Program-made: the position numbers and the translations under genes | In this document: one piece after another, positions 24,874 to 33,871 of the stretch | Layout of the letters: each line of letters starts with the position of its first letter | Numbering within the stretch: position 1 is the stretch's first letter | From: Ilyonectria destructans | Lineage: Eukaryota > Ascomycota > Sordariomycetes > Hypocreales > Nectriaceae | DNA length: 64,000 nt | Reading direction: 5' to 3' | Assembly: GCA_020740775.1 (NCBI GenBank) | Contig: JAHEWK010000007.1 | Location: forward strand, 1 to 64,000 | Notes under the pieces: generated by a model | The model's database searches: none | Told to the model about the DNA's origin: nothing | What the model saw: only the letters and a program-made list of their open reading frames with translations

Positions 24874-26310
24874 CTACCAGCCAGAAGCACGTGCCCAAAT
24901 ATCCACAATCAGTTTTTCACTAGACTCTTCGCTCGAATCCACCACATAGTACCAGTCATACATGGCTCCAGTGACACAAGCATGGTTAGGATAGATGCGT
25001 ACAGTCTGTCCGACCTCAAGTGGTATCGCGGGCAATGGCTTTGAGTTGGTTGATGATTCCCAGGCTAGTATGGCGTGTTCCTGGCTAATCCGCTCAACAA
25101 CTAAGCAGTGCTCTAATTTAGCGAGCTCGGGAGAAAACTTTGGACTGATGACTCCCCAGCCCTTGTAAGCATGGCAAGGCTCCCTTCCCAATCCCAGTGT
25201 TCCGACCGCAATAAGTACTTCAGGCTGGTGTCGCTCGCCATTATTGTAAACACTTACAACTTCGGCGACGACCGAGACGGCAATCTCGTCATCGCATCCC
25301 CCTAATGATCCTCTTGAGTTTGTTGCCAGTTGCTGGAGATCCAGGACTGAGTAGACGCCTGCGTGCAGTTCCAATTTGACCTCGACTCCATCAATCTCCC
25401 CAGCAGACATATCCTGAATTGCTTGGCGCAGCTTCTGGCTTGCTTTTTCAGCCCCGGGGCCGCTTGTGAAATTTTGGATCGATGTTACTTGAGGCGAAGC
25501 TCCAACACTAATGACAAGCTTCCTGCCCTTGTTGATGAAGTGTTGGCGGTTGTGACGTAAAGCTGTGATGCAGCCTTCAATTTCGCCCGCTAGATTGTCC
25601 ATGGCTTCTTCAGAAGTAGAATCTTGATAGCTGAGACTGCTGTGGGAATAAATTCCAGTCAGAGACGCAAGGCCTTGCGTTTCTAACCGGAAGATTTGAT
25701 CCAACAAGCCATCCTTGTCTAGAGCAGTGGGTGGAAGACCAGCTCGGTGGTACCCGGTGTCTATTTTGAGGAAAGCACCGCCAGCAAAACCTGCTAGCTC
25801 GTGAAAACGGCGCAGGGGAGCAAGTTGCGAGGGATGATCCAACATGAAGGCGATGGTACCTGAACCAAGCTGGCTTCCAAGTTGCGCAACACGATTCACG
25901 GCCGAAGGTGGCAAAGGCACGCCGTATAGGACGTTGACCTTGCATCCAGTGCCCTGGAGCTCTATTAACATGGGGAGTAGATGCTCAAGCTCAGCCACCG
26001 TCGACACAATGAACTTGGCATCTTCGGCATTCTCCCCAACCTGCATCTTGGCTAGTTCTGCAGTCTGTGCGAGAAGTCAGTAACGTATCGATAGTTATGA
26101 ACACGTGGCTAGGGTGACCTTATGAGTTTTGACATGAGCTCTGAAATCAACCTGCAGGGCTCGGGCGGCTTCCAACATGGAACTGCAGTGCTTGCGTGCT
26201 TTCGCGACATCGAGGACAGCGGCTGGCTTCGGGAGATCTGGAAGATCTTTGCCGATATACCGTGCCCGACACTCTTCCAGGCGAGACATATGGGTGTTCA
26301 AGACAGTCAT
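24874..26310 (-). CDS. DSD1-like D-serine / D-threo-hydroxyaspartate dehydratase
   Basis: Two exons (26310-26119 and 26064-24874), 54-nt intron (GTCACC...TTACTGAC...CACAG), 460 aa. Fold-type III PLP enzyme: an alanine-racemase-like barrel in the N-terminal part and the D-serine dehydratase-like domain at the C-terminus. The intron interrupts the motif RAHVKTHK|TAELAK. By family comparison the PLP lysine is K61 (the first K of VKTHK). The C-terminal PNHACVTG carries the zinc ligands H425 and C427, as in yeast Dsd1. Other landmarks are KIDTGYHRAG and GIYSHSSLSY. Known members deaminate D-serine to pyruvate, D-threo-3-hydroxyaspartate to oxaloacetate, or cleave D-threonine; the sequence alone does not decide. 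The donor GTCACC is weak but gives the only clean family alignment. It is divergent from the Zn2Cys6 gene with a 395-bp shared promoter. Confidence 0.92.
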
Positions 26311-26705
26311 GATGCAGGGTGTAGTGCGATGGAAGTCTTGCCAGTAGATGGCAAATGAATTCGCAACTCACCAGTTTTATGGTACTTGATATAATGCATT
26401 GTAATCAGTAATGATTACGAAGACCCGTTACCGCACATGTGTTTTGACACATGTGGGTAAGTTTGTTGCATGAGTCAGGGTAAGCTGTCTTGTCGCTCTC
26501 GTTCACCCAAAGCGAGTTAGTGTCTCTGAATGTTCAAGTGGCGATATGTGGGGATGGACCTGTGCGGAAGACGTCAGTGGATGGTCCACTGTAGTTATCG
26601 CCACTAGTCGGAATCTTGGCTCCGGCTCTTATTCGCTTAGCAAATTCGTAATGGCTTCGTACGAACAACATCACCGCCATCTGAATTGTCGCCCCTCCTC
26701 AATCC
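26311..26705. promoter_or_regulatory. Divergent promoter between D-serine dehydratase and regulator
   Basis: 395 bp serving both genes. It contains two strong dyads: GTAATCAgtaaTGATTAC (26401-26418), and a longer one at 26428-26460 in which TTACCGCACATGTG and CACATGTGGGTAA face each other across TTTTGA. Each arm of the second holds the palindrome CACATGTG (an E-box core). These are the most conspicuous candidate operator sites in the cluster. Confidence 0.6.
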
Positions 26706-28975
26706 ATGAACCATCACAGCGATCGAATTATTGGGGAAGGACCTTCTCTCGCTTTGTCCCAGATGTATGGTCCGGCTCCACCTCGGTTGAAGAAGACGGG
26801 GATTGTCCGTTCTCGTAACGGCTGTCGGCTCTGCCGAGAACGGCGGAAAAAGGTCTCTCCCACGTTGTTACAACACTGGAATGATCGGCTGACTCTGCTT
26901 CACAGTGTGACGAGAGGAAACCAGCTTGCGGATCTTGTTTACGACTGGGCAAGCAATGTGAGCCCTACGGGAATAGTCTCGAATTCCGTCAAGTATCTTT
27001 CCGCCATCCCAGTCCTTGTGTTGACCAAGAAGTCCCCCGTTCGGAACGATATCTACGACAAAGGACCTCTTCCCACACAACACTGGAAGGAGACCCTCTC
27101 AGTGATCCAACCAACGATTACAGTAGTCAAGATGACTGCCCGAGCTCTATCAATAACAATACCGAGGTACCGACGCCGACATCCGTGGATGACGCTCCGG
27201 AAGTCAGTACCACTGCTGCGAGCCTAATAGGTGCCATAATCGAGCCTGGCATGCATGAGTTCCTCTGCGGCGCGTCAAGCCTGGATCCTTTCACCAGCAA
27301 CAACATCACCCGCCCCCAGCTATCAGGGAGTCAGGACGCGCCTCTAATCAATGGCCTACCCCCGACACCGTCTTCAACCACGAGACCATCATCTGTGATA
27401 TTGCTACACGATCAATCCGAGTCGGCAAGTGTCAATTTAATCGCGGGGCATTCACAATCTCGTTCAATAAATAAATCCGATCACCATCATAGCATTCCCG
27501 GGAGCTCTCCGCTGAATGATACCGTTCTGTCGCTGGAATCAATGCGGAAGACTGGCCAAAGGATATTTTACCTTGATGTCTGGCAAAAAAGGTGCAGCCC
27601 GGCATTGCATTCCGCGTTCCAAACGTTTGCATTAGCAGGACATATACCCCCAGTTGTCGTCGATGCCATGATGGCCCTGTCCGCATGTCAGTTAAGTCGG
27701 ATGCTGCCGCAGAAGAAGAGTTTTGGTATTTCGGATACTCCAGGGATGGCGTTTAGGCCAGATCCAAGCCACGGGACTGTTAGTCAAGAGCTCTACGGTG
27801 CTGCCTTGCGCAATATAGCTAGCTGGGATAGGACGGATCCCAAATGCAGCTCGACTACAACATTGGCCGTCTCAGTCCTCTTTTGCTATCTAGAGTCCGC
27901 AATGGGCAACTTTCGAGACTTCAACATCCACTCCGCAGGTGTTCAAAGCCTTCTACATGACTGTCGACTTTATGTCGCCAACAGAGATCTTCGGGACGCT
28001 GAGCTTCTCGCAGCCTGGGTCCAAGCCAACGCACACAACTGGTGGCTCAGGTTTCACTTCAGCACACCCGACTTTCTTCGCGAACAGGCATATTTGCACT
28101 TGCAGCCAAATCACAGGGCGATTTTGGCAACGACAGACAGCAGACGTGCCCTCGTTCTATCGAATTTATGCGAGTCTTACAGGCTCAGCTCCTTGGCTCT
28201 GATGCACAACTGGACACCGAGCAATGGTACTGAATCCTTTCCACACAGCACTACCGAACCAAGGAGCAATGATACTTGCCCCCTCCCCGTTCATGGAAAG
28301 CTACTTGGTGATCAGCGAAAGAACCTAGATGACTGGCATGCCAGTCTGATGCTCTTTGAACTCCCCATTGAATCGTTCCATGACGCTCCCCTCAGTATCA
28401 ATTGCAAGATGGACGATCTCAATATTCAGCCTTTGCGTTTCAATACCCACAGTGCGGCAATGAACTATGCCTATTACGTTGTCGCTCGTGTCATGCAATG
28501 CGACGACTTGCTCCGGGGTCTTCAGCCCAACGGTCAGACACCAAGTAACCACGACCTTGAGGAGACAGACTCGTGGATTGCACTACTCTTACGGATCGCT
28601 TCCGGGTTAGATTGGGATGATTGCCTGCAGTTTAATGTCTATACCGTTGGATTTTCTGGCTTGCTACTGGCTTGTGCGCTTCGCACGTCTAATCTCGCTG
28701 CGGGCCTTTGGATCCAAGACTGGCTCGAACAACGTTACACGGTTGGAAGCCTAGAGGAAGGCAGCTTCCCTGTTCTGCAGATTCTTCAGGTTCTACGGGC
28801 TCTCAATCGAGAGCGAGGCAAGGGTCATGATATGTTTGTTGTCTTCCAACCTTTCGACGACGGAGGTGGTATAGGCAAGTACGACTCGTACAATAGCCAA
28901 AGAATAAGTTCTATCATGATGTATGGGCGTTGCCGGAACACTTGCCAGCTATTATTGCGAGAGGTATCTTTGTAG
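26706..28975 (+). CDS. Zn2Cys6 fungal transcription factor
   Basis: Two exons (26706-26852 and 26906-28975), 53-nt intron, 738 aa. The splice joins K49 to C50 and produces a perfect binuclear zinc cluster C-x2-C-x6-C-x6-C-x2-C-x6-C at C40, C43, C50, C57, C60 and C67, with the basic RERRKK run between C43 and C50. An intron at this place is common in the family. A ~110-residue Ser/Thr/Pro-rich linker follows, then a helical region of about 500 aa starting near FYLDVWQKRCSPALHSAFQTF, resembling the fungal-specific middle homology region (Fungal_trans_2 type). Donor GTCTCT is unusual. It lies inside the amino-acid cluster, divergent from the D-serine dehydratase, so a pathway-specific regulator is the natural inference; its inducer is unknown. 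Confidence 0.92.
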
Positions 28976-29387
28976 GACCTGGTGGAGGTTGTGTAACCCC
29001 TTGTGCATTTATGCAGATTTGTGTGATATTGGAAGTTTATTAGAACCACATGTCGTCAGTAGACAGCAAATACGAGAAGTTCATTCACGTTTAAATGGAT
29101 TTGATCCAGCCAATACAAAACATGGAAGATTATGAAGATTAGAAAACGATGGATATGGCCCCTTTCCAGACTAACAAGACCCACGTAATGATATGGACTG
29201 ACTGTCGGACCAATGCACCCGAAAGGGATAACCCGTTATATTTGGTTCTAACCTTTTTACGTCACATTGGGGGATTAAGTCTAATAAGCTAAAATTTCTA
29301 TTCACTGCAATTTTCTTACAATCGGCAGCTACTTGACGGTACCCGAAAGCTCCCACTAGCCGCCCAAGGATTGCTGTGCAGGCACGA
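28976..29387. other. Convergent 3' gap, no gene
   Basis: 412 bp between the stop of the regulator (+) and the stop of RidA-1 (-). No repeat or RNA gene recognised. Confidence 0.55.
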
Positions 29388-29953
29388 TCACAGGTGAGCT
29401 GAAGCTTCGATCTCGACGTCAGCACCGAATGGAAGTTGTTTCACGGCAACACACGTGCGTACCTAATACCATGCGTTAGCTACCTTTTCAGGAGCGAGAG
29501 AGTACGGGACTGACCGGCCGAACTCCTTTGTTGAAGACAGCATAATACGCCTCGTTCATTTGGTCGAAATTATCCATGTCATCTAGGAAGACATTCACTT
29601 TGACCTAGAATAGCTTGTTAGAAACGCTGCTGGTGATAACATGCACGCTAGACTGTCATAGACTTACTACATTGTCAATGTTCGTGCCGGCAGCCTCAAG
29701 AATATTGGTAATGTTCTTTAAGATCTGGGTCTGTCCAGAGATTAACGAGTCAGTTGAAGTGAGATCAAAATCAGATTAGAGAACGAACCGTCCGGTCCCC
29801 GACTGTGCCAGAAATGGACTTCCCGGTGGCAGGATCAATACCAAGGCTACCAGAGACGTAGACCATGTGTCCGACCTTCACACCCTGTGACAGACAGGGC
29901 ATGGGCGCAGGAGCCGAATCAGTTCGTACTTCTTCCTTCTGAATAGCGGTCAT
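29388..29953 (-). CDS. RidA/YjgF/UK114 enamine-imine deaminase, copy 1
   Basis: Four exons on the minus strand (29953-29789, 29730-29668, 29604-29515, 29462-29388) coding 55+21+30+24 aa = 130 aa, the usual length. All introns are phase 0 (GTTCGT, GTAAGT, GTCAGT donors). Family landmarks: GHMVYVSGSLGIDP near the N-terminus, QILKNITNILEAAG in the middle, and RTCVAVKQLPFGADVEIEA at the C-terminus. R108 in VRTCV aligns with catalytic Arg105 of E. coli RidA, so deaminase activity on 2-aminoacrylate-like imines is expected. Such imines are made by PLP dehydratases, two of which lie in this cluster. The gene is divergent from the omega-amidase gene across a 310-bp promoter. Confidence 0.94.
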
Positions 29954-30263
29954 CTTGAATAATGTAAGGGAACTGGTCTGCAGCTCTTGAGAGAGTATTC
30001 GAGGCGGCCACGGTGTATTAATACTTGAACGGATTCGCAGCGAGGAGAAGACGATGGCTTACATAATGGCTATGACTCGAGCAAGTCGGAGAGGTCCTGC
30101 CCCAGAAAAAAAGAGGAACTGCAGCTTCGCACCCCGCATTTGCCCGCAGCATCATCTTTGCCTGGTTTCCCTACCCCCAACATCTCTATAAAAGCGCTCC
30201 AAACTTCTACGCCCGTCCTCACCAGTGTCTGCTTCCTGGAAACAGTGCCCAAATAATTTCGAA
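29954..30263. promoter_or_regulatory. Divergent promoter, RidA-1 and omega-amidase
   Basis: 310 bp shared by two genes of opposite strand. A TATAAAA box at about 30187-30193 stands 70-77 bp before the omega-amidase ATG. No clear copy of the CACATGTG dyad of the other divergent promoter is present. Confidence 0.55.
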
Positions 30264-31215
30264 ATGTCGACGATGAACCACGAAAAGGCTCTGCGACATC
30301 CTGTCAAGGCTGCGTGTATTCAGTTTGCCAGTGGTAATTGCCTTAGCTACCAACATCACCAGCGCTCAGCTAATAATCTTTGCAGGCGCGGACAAACATG
30401 CAAATATCCAAGCTGCCCATGAGAGGGTACTGGAGGCGGCAAAGCATGGGGCACGTATTGTTGTACTACCCGAGTGCTTTAACTCTCCGTATTCGACTGC
30501 AGCGTTCCCTCAGAATGCCGAGGTGCTTCAGCCAAGTCCTCCGTCAGAGTCCGAGTCTCCGACTTTTCATGCATTAGCACGAATGGCTCAAGAGGCTAAC
30601 GTCTACCTCATTGGAGGCAGTATCCCCGAGCTTGATTGCCAAAGCCAGAAGTATTATAGCACTTGCCTCGTTTTCTCTCCCAAAGGGAAGCTTCTGGGCT
30701 TCCATCGGAAAACACACCTCTTCGATGTCGAGTTCTCGACGATGAAGTTTTGCGAGTCAGACGTACTCTCGCCTGGAAACGAGATCACTGTTATTGACTT
30801 GGAGGACTTTGGCAGGATTGGACTTGGAATCTGCTTCGATGTTCGCTTCCCAGAGCCCGCGGCCATTGCAGCTAGAAGGGGAGCATTCGCATTGATCTAT
30901 CCCTCGGCCTTCAACAGTACAACCGGTCCCTTACATTGGGAATTGCTTGCCCGGTCAAGAGCGCTTGATAATCAGGTCTTTGTCGCCATGTGCTCACAGT
31001 CGTATGAACCTTCATCTGGTTATCCAGCATGGGGCCACAGCATGGTGGTAGATCCGTCAGGGCAAATTATGGCTACGACTGATGGAGATGACGTTATCAT
31101 TTATGCAGATCTTGACGATGGAATTATTCAAGAGAGTCGTCAACAGATACCGTTAAGTAGCCAGAGACGGTTTGATCTCTATGCCGACGTGAGCAAAGGG
31201 TTTGAGTTTAGTTAG
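30264..31215 (+). CDS. Nitrilase-superfamily omega-amidase (Nit2/NIT3-like)
   Basis: Two exons (30264-30333 and 30386-31215), 52-nt intron (GTAATT...CTAATAAT...GCAG), 299 aa. The Glu-Lys-Cys triad is visible: E53 in VVLPECFNSPY, K132 in GFHRKTHLFD and C173 in GLGICFDVRFPE. These motifs are those of the Nit2 branch, which hydrolyses the amide of 2-oxoglutaramate and 2-oxosuccinamate (oxaloacetamate) to 2-oxoglutarate or oxaloacetate plus ammonia. Starting at 30264 gives a short leader ahead of HPVKAACIQFASG, the normal beginning of the fold. It sits between two RidA genes, so an amide-bearing 2-oxo acid is likely made by this cluster. A cytosolic location is likely, since no targeting signal is seen. 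Confidence 0.93.
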
Positions 31216-32059
31216 ACGATAGAAGCACCAAATTAAACGCTCTGCGAGAACAAGCTCTAGTTGGCTTTTATGGATTCAATGATTGGAAGCCAATCTGCCA
31301 GAGAACACCACAAAGCCTCAATGGCTCGCAAGCTTCAGTCTACTAGTTGAATTTATTTCAGTTATATGTCTTGTTAACATTCATAATGCCCTTGACTTCA
31401 GAAAGAATAACGTCGTTCGTCTGCCAATTCGAGGCACGGTTCACTAAGATCAACGAAAGTATCTACAACCTATGAACATCTGGTGGGGAACGGTGGGCAG
31501 CTTGTCGTTCCCGGATACTGGATTGGGATTAGATTAGCCTAGTAGTCAACTGTAAGTTAGTCTCAACTACTCCGTCCCCTGAAGTTTGTCTTTCAGCTCG
31601 CCAAATATGACGAGAATTGCGGTCCGTGCCTATCACGTCGGAATCGAACGCCCTCTTCCTACATGCGTAGCTGCAATCTGTCGTTCTGGAACACTTGATT
31701 AGGCTTAATAGTATCTAAACATAGTGGCAAATTAATTAAGAATAGGGTGTGACGTACACTTCGCACTCGTTGACTAAAACGAGTACTGGGCAATTTGGTT
31801 TCCGCAAAGTCTCAGAGAGCGGCGGTCCACGAGTATCGTAATTATAATGCGTGGTTTTCTCGGGATCAGCCAACGTTCCAGGCCCATGCTCGAGTTTCCT
31901 TGCATATCACCCCCCTCGGCGTTTCCTGCGGGCCGTCTGGTGCATCGTAGTGCTTTTAATGACCAAGAGACCCTTTTATAGCGAGTATTATAAAGACAAA
32001 ACGACCTCCAACTCATCCTGTTTTGGCTAACACCGTCCGGTTCATTTGATTCTCCCATT
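31216..32059. promoter_or_regulatory. Intergenic region upstream of RidA-2
   Basis: 844 bp without a supported gene. TATAAAG at 31989-31995 lies about 65 bp before the RidA-2 ATG. The rest shows no repeat or RNA gene. Confidence 0.5.
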
Positions 32060-32612
32060 ATGACACAAGTGAGCAAAAAAGAAGTCCGGACGGATGGCGC
32101 TCCAGCGCCGTTACCATTCTACTCTCAAGGAGTCGTTGTTGGAGACATGGTATACGTCTCTGGAAGCCTGGGCATCGACCCCAAAACTGGAGACTTCGTT
32201 TCAGGAAGTGTGGCGGATCGCACGGTACGTAGATTGTAATCTTGAATTTGGATACGCCATTGTTCTAAAGAGGAATAGCTTCGAATCCTGACAAACATCT
32301 CGAATATCTTGGAGGCTGCAGGAAGTGGTCTTGAAAATGCGGTATACCTGTCTGACCTACTGCTAAATGAAGGAAAACTAACTTCTCTAGGTCAAGGTCA
32401 ACATCTTCTTGGCGGACATGGGCAACTTCGATATTATGAACGAGGCCTATAACTCAGTCTTTAATAAAGGGATCAAGCCAGTGAGTATATATGCCTCAGT
32501 ATTGATCGCAATGAACCTAATACTAGGTGACCAGGTTCGCACATGTATCGCTGTGAAGGAGCTGCCTTTTGGGGCAGATGTTGAGATTGAAGCTTCTGCG
32601 ACTCTTCATTGA
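32060..32612 (+). CDS. RidA/YjgF/UK114 enamine-imine deaminase, copy 2
   Basis: Four exons (32060-32224, 32279-32341, 32391-32480, 32535-32612) coding 55+21+30+25 aa = 131 aa. Exon lengths and intron phases match RidA-1 exactly, so the two are paralogues. Landmarks: GDMVYVSGSLGIDP, ILTNISNILEAAG and RTCIAVKELPFGADVEIEA. R108 is again conserved at the position of E. coli RidA Arg105. Copy 2 has LADMGNFDIMNEAY where copy 1 has LDDMDNFDQMNEAY. Both would act on reactive imine/enamine intermediates; differences near the active-site rim could tune substrate choice. It lies on the same strand downstream of the omega-amidase but has its own promoter. Confidence 0.94.
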
Positions 32613-33224
32613 TGAGTAGAAGCAATCGGTAGTCAAACAGAGAAGACCCTGTCAGCAGGTGTGGCTTCTTGCTCAGTGATGACTAGGACGGAAATTCTGA
32701 AGATAAGCTTACTCTCTACAAGATTCTGCGTCGTCCACTACGTGTATCACCGAAAACGAAGATCCCGAAGGGAATTCTTCGTTCTCGATGACGTATTCAC
32801 GGACACTGGGGTCGTGGATGTGGGGGTCATTTGTGCGGACAAAGGTGGTGGCATACAACCTGTGAATAAGAAATAGCTATGAGTACTCTATTGAGGCTTG
32901 CTAGTCTTGATTTGGGGGATTTCAGTATAATTCCAATCCAGCAGCAGGTTGCTATTGCTGGCTGGCTTTGAAATAAAGTTCTCCGCTTCAGTGAAAGTTC
33001 CACTGTAACGCAGTGGCTTATGTACGCCCAACATCTCACGTAGCCTTGTTGGTGGCGGCATGCAACCTACCTACAGCCAAACCCGGAGCAGTAAAAGCGC
33101 CTTTGTGTGGATTTAATCAGTTTCGCTCAAGCCATTCGCTCTCACTCTAAGTTGGTTTAATGTTGGATAGAGACTTTTGTCCGTGTGAATCTTCGGGGCC
33201 TGAGTTGTTCTATCCTATTATTTA
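32613..33224. other. Intergenic, no gene seen
   Basis: About 610 bp between RidA-2 and the first of two small inverted-repeat elements. No convincing gene. Confidence 0.5.
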
Positions 33225-33339
33225 TTAAAAACGTCGGCTGCCCTAACTACCGACAATTAATTTGTGTAGGGGTTTGTTTCCACGCTAGCAAGACAAAGGG
33301 CAGCCGACAATAAAAAAGCAGACCAGCCGACGTTTTTAA
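33225..33339. mobile_element. 115-bp MITE-like element with perfect 16-bp inverted ends
   Basis: TTAAAAACGTCGGCTG (33225-33240) is the exact reverse complement of CAGCCGACGTTTTTAA (33324-33339). A third copy of the GCAGCCGAC core lies inside (about 33300). No coding capacity. The target duplication is ambiguous because the ends are TA-rich. Confidence 0.72.
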
Positions 33340-33427
33340 CAAAACTAGACATTAGTGCACTGGATTACTGGCCAGGCAATTTCGAGATGTCAGTTGTGTG
33401 GGGTGTCGGACTTGTGGGGCGCTACTC

Positions 33428-33522
33428 TATCACTATACCGGATATAGTGCGCGAGAACGCAGTTATTGCCCACGCTAGCAAGGGGGTTAGCGTTCTGGTG
33501 CACCATATCCGGTATAGTGATA
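33428..33522. mobile_element. 95-bp hairpin element with 33-bp inverted arms
   Basis: The left arm 33428-33460 (TATCACTATACCGGATAT...) and right arm 33490-33522 (...ATATCCGGTATAGTGATA) pair over about 33 bp with a few mismatches, and CTC flanks both sides. Inside the arms the ends read CACTATACC, so a CACTA-like MITE is possible. The 29-bp loop shares the 12-mer CACGCTAGCAAG with the neighbouring element at 33225-33339. Confidence 0.7.
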
Positions 33523-33871
33523 CTCTTAGAGATAGGCCAGACTTTCCCCTGACTCTAAAATACGCATCTATGACTTAGCCTTATCTGCTGTTACCTGAAT
33601 TAGATGACATGGAATAGGAATAGCCTATATCGTCCGGGCATTAATATGATACAAGTATATAAGTTCTTGAGATGGCCTGTATCTAAATTTCTCTTCTGGT
33701 AGACGCTCGTCTCTCAATCATTTTTAAGAAAAGCCAAACAAACAGGACTGCTATCCTGGATTACTATTCGTTCAATCTTTTGATCCTGACACCAGTTATC
33801 GTCTTTGTTTGTTTATTCTAGCAACCTTACATTATTAGCCTCGCCTCGCCTCGTCAAAAGTGGCTTTCAAC
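33523..33871 (+). promoter_or_regulatory. Upstream region of the amino-acid permease
   Basis: About 350 bp. TATATAAG near 33655 is a possible TATA box with a long leader; a pyrimidine-rich stretch precedes the ATG at 33872. The hairpin element forms its upstream edge. Confidence 0.4.
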
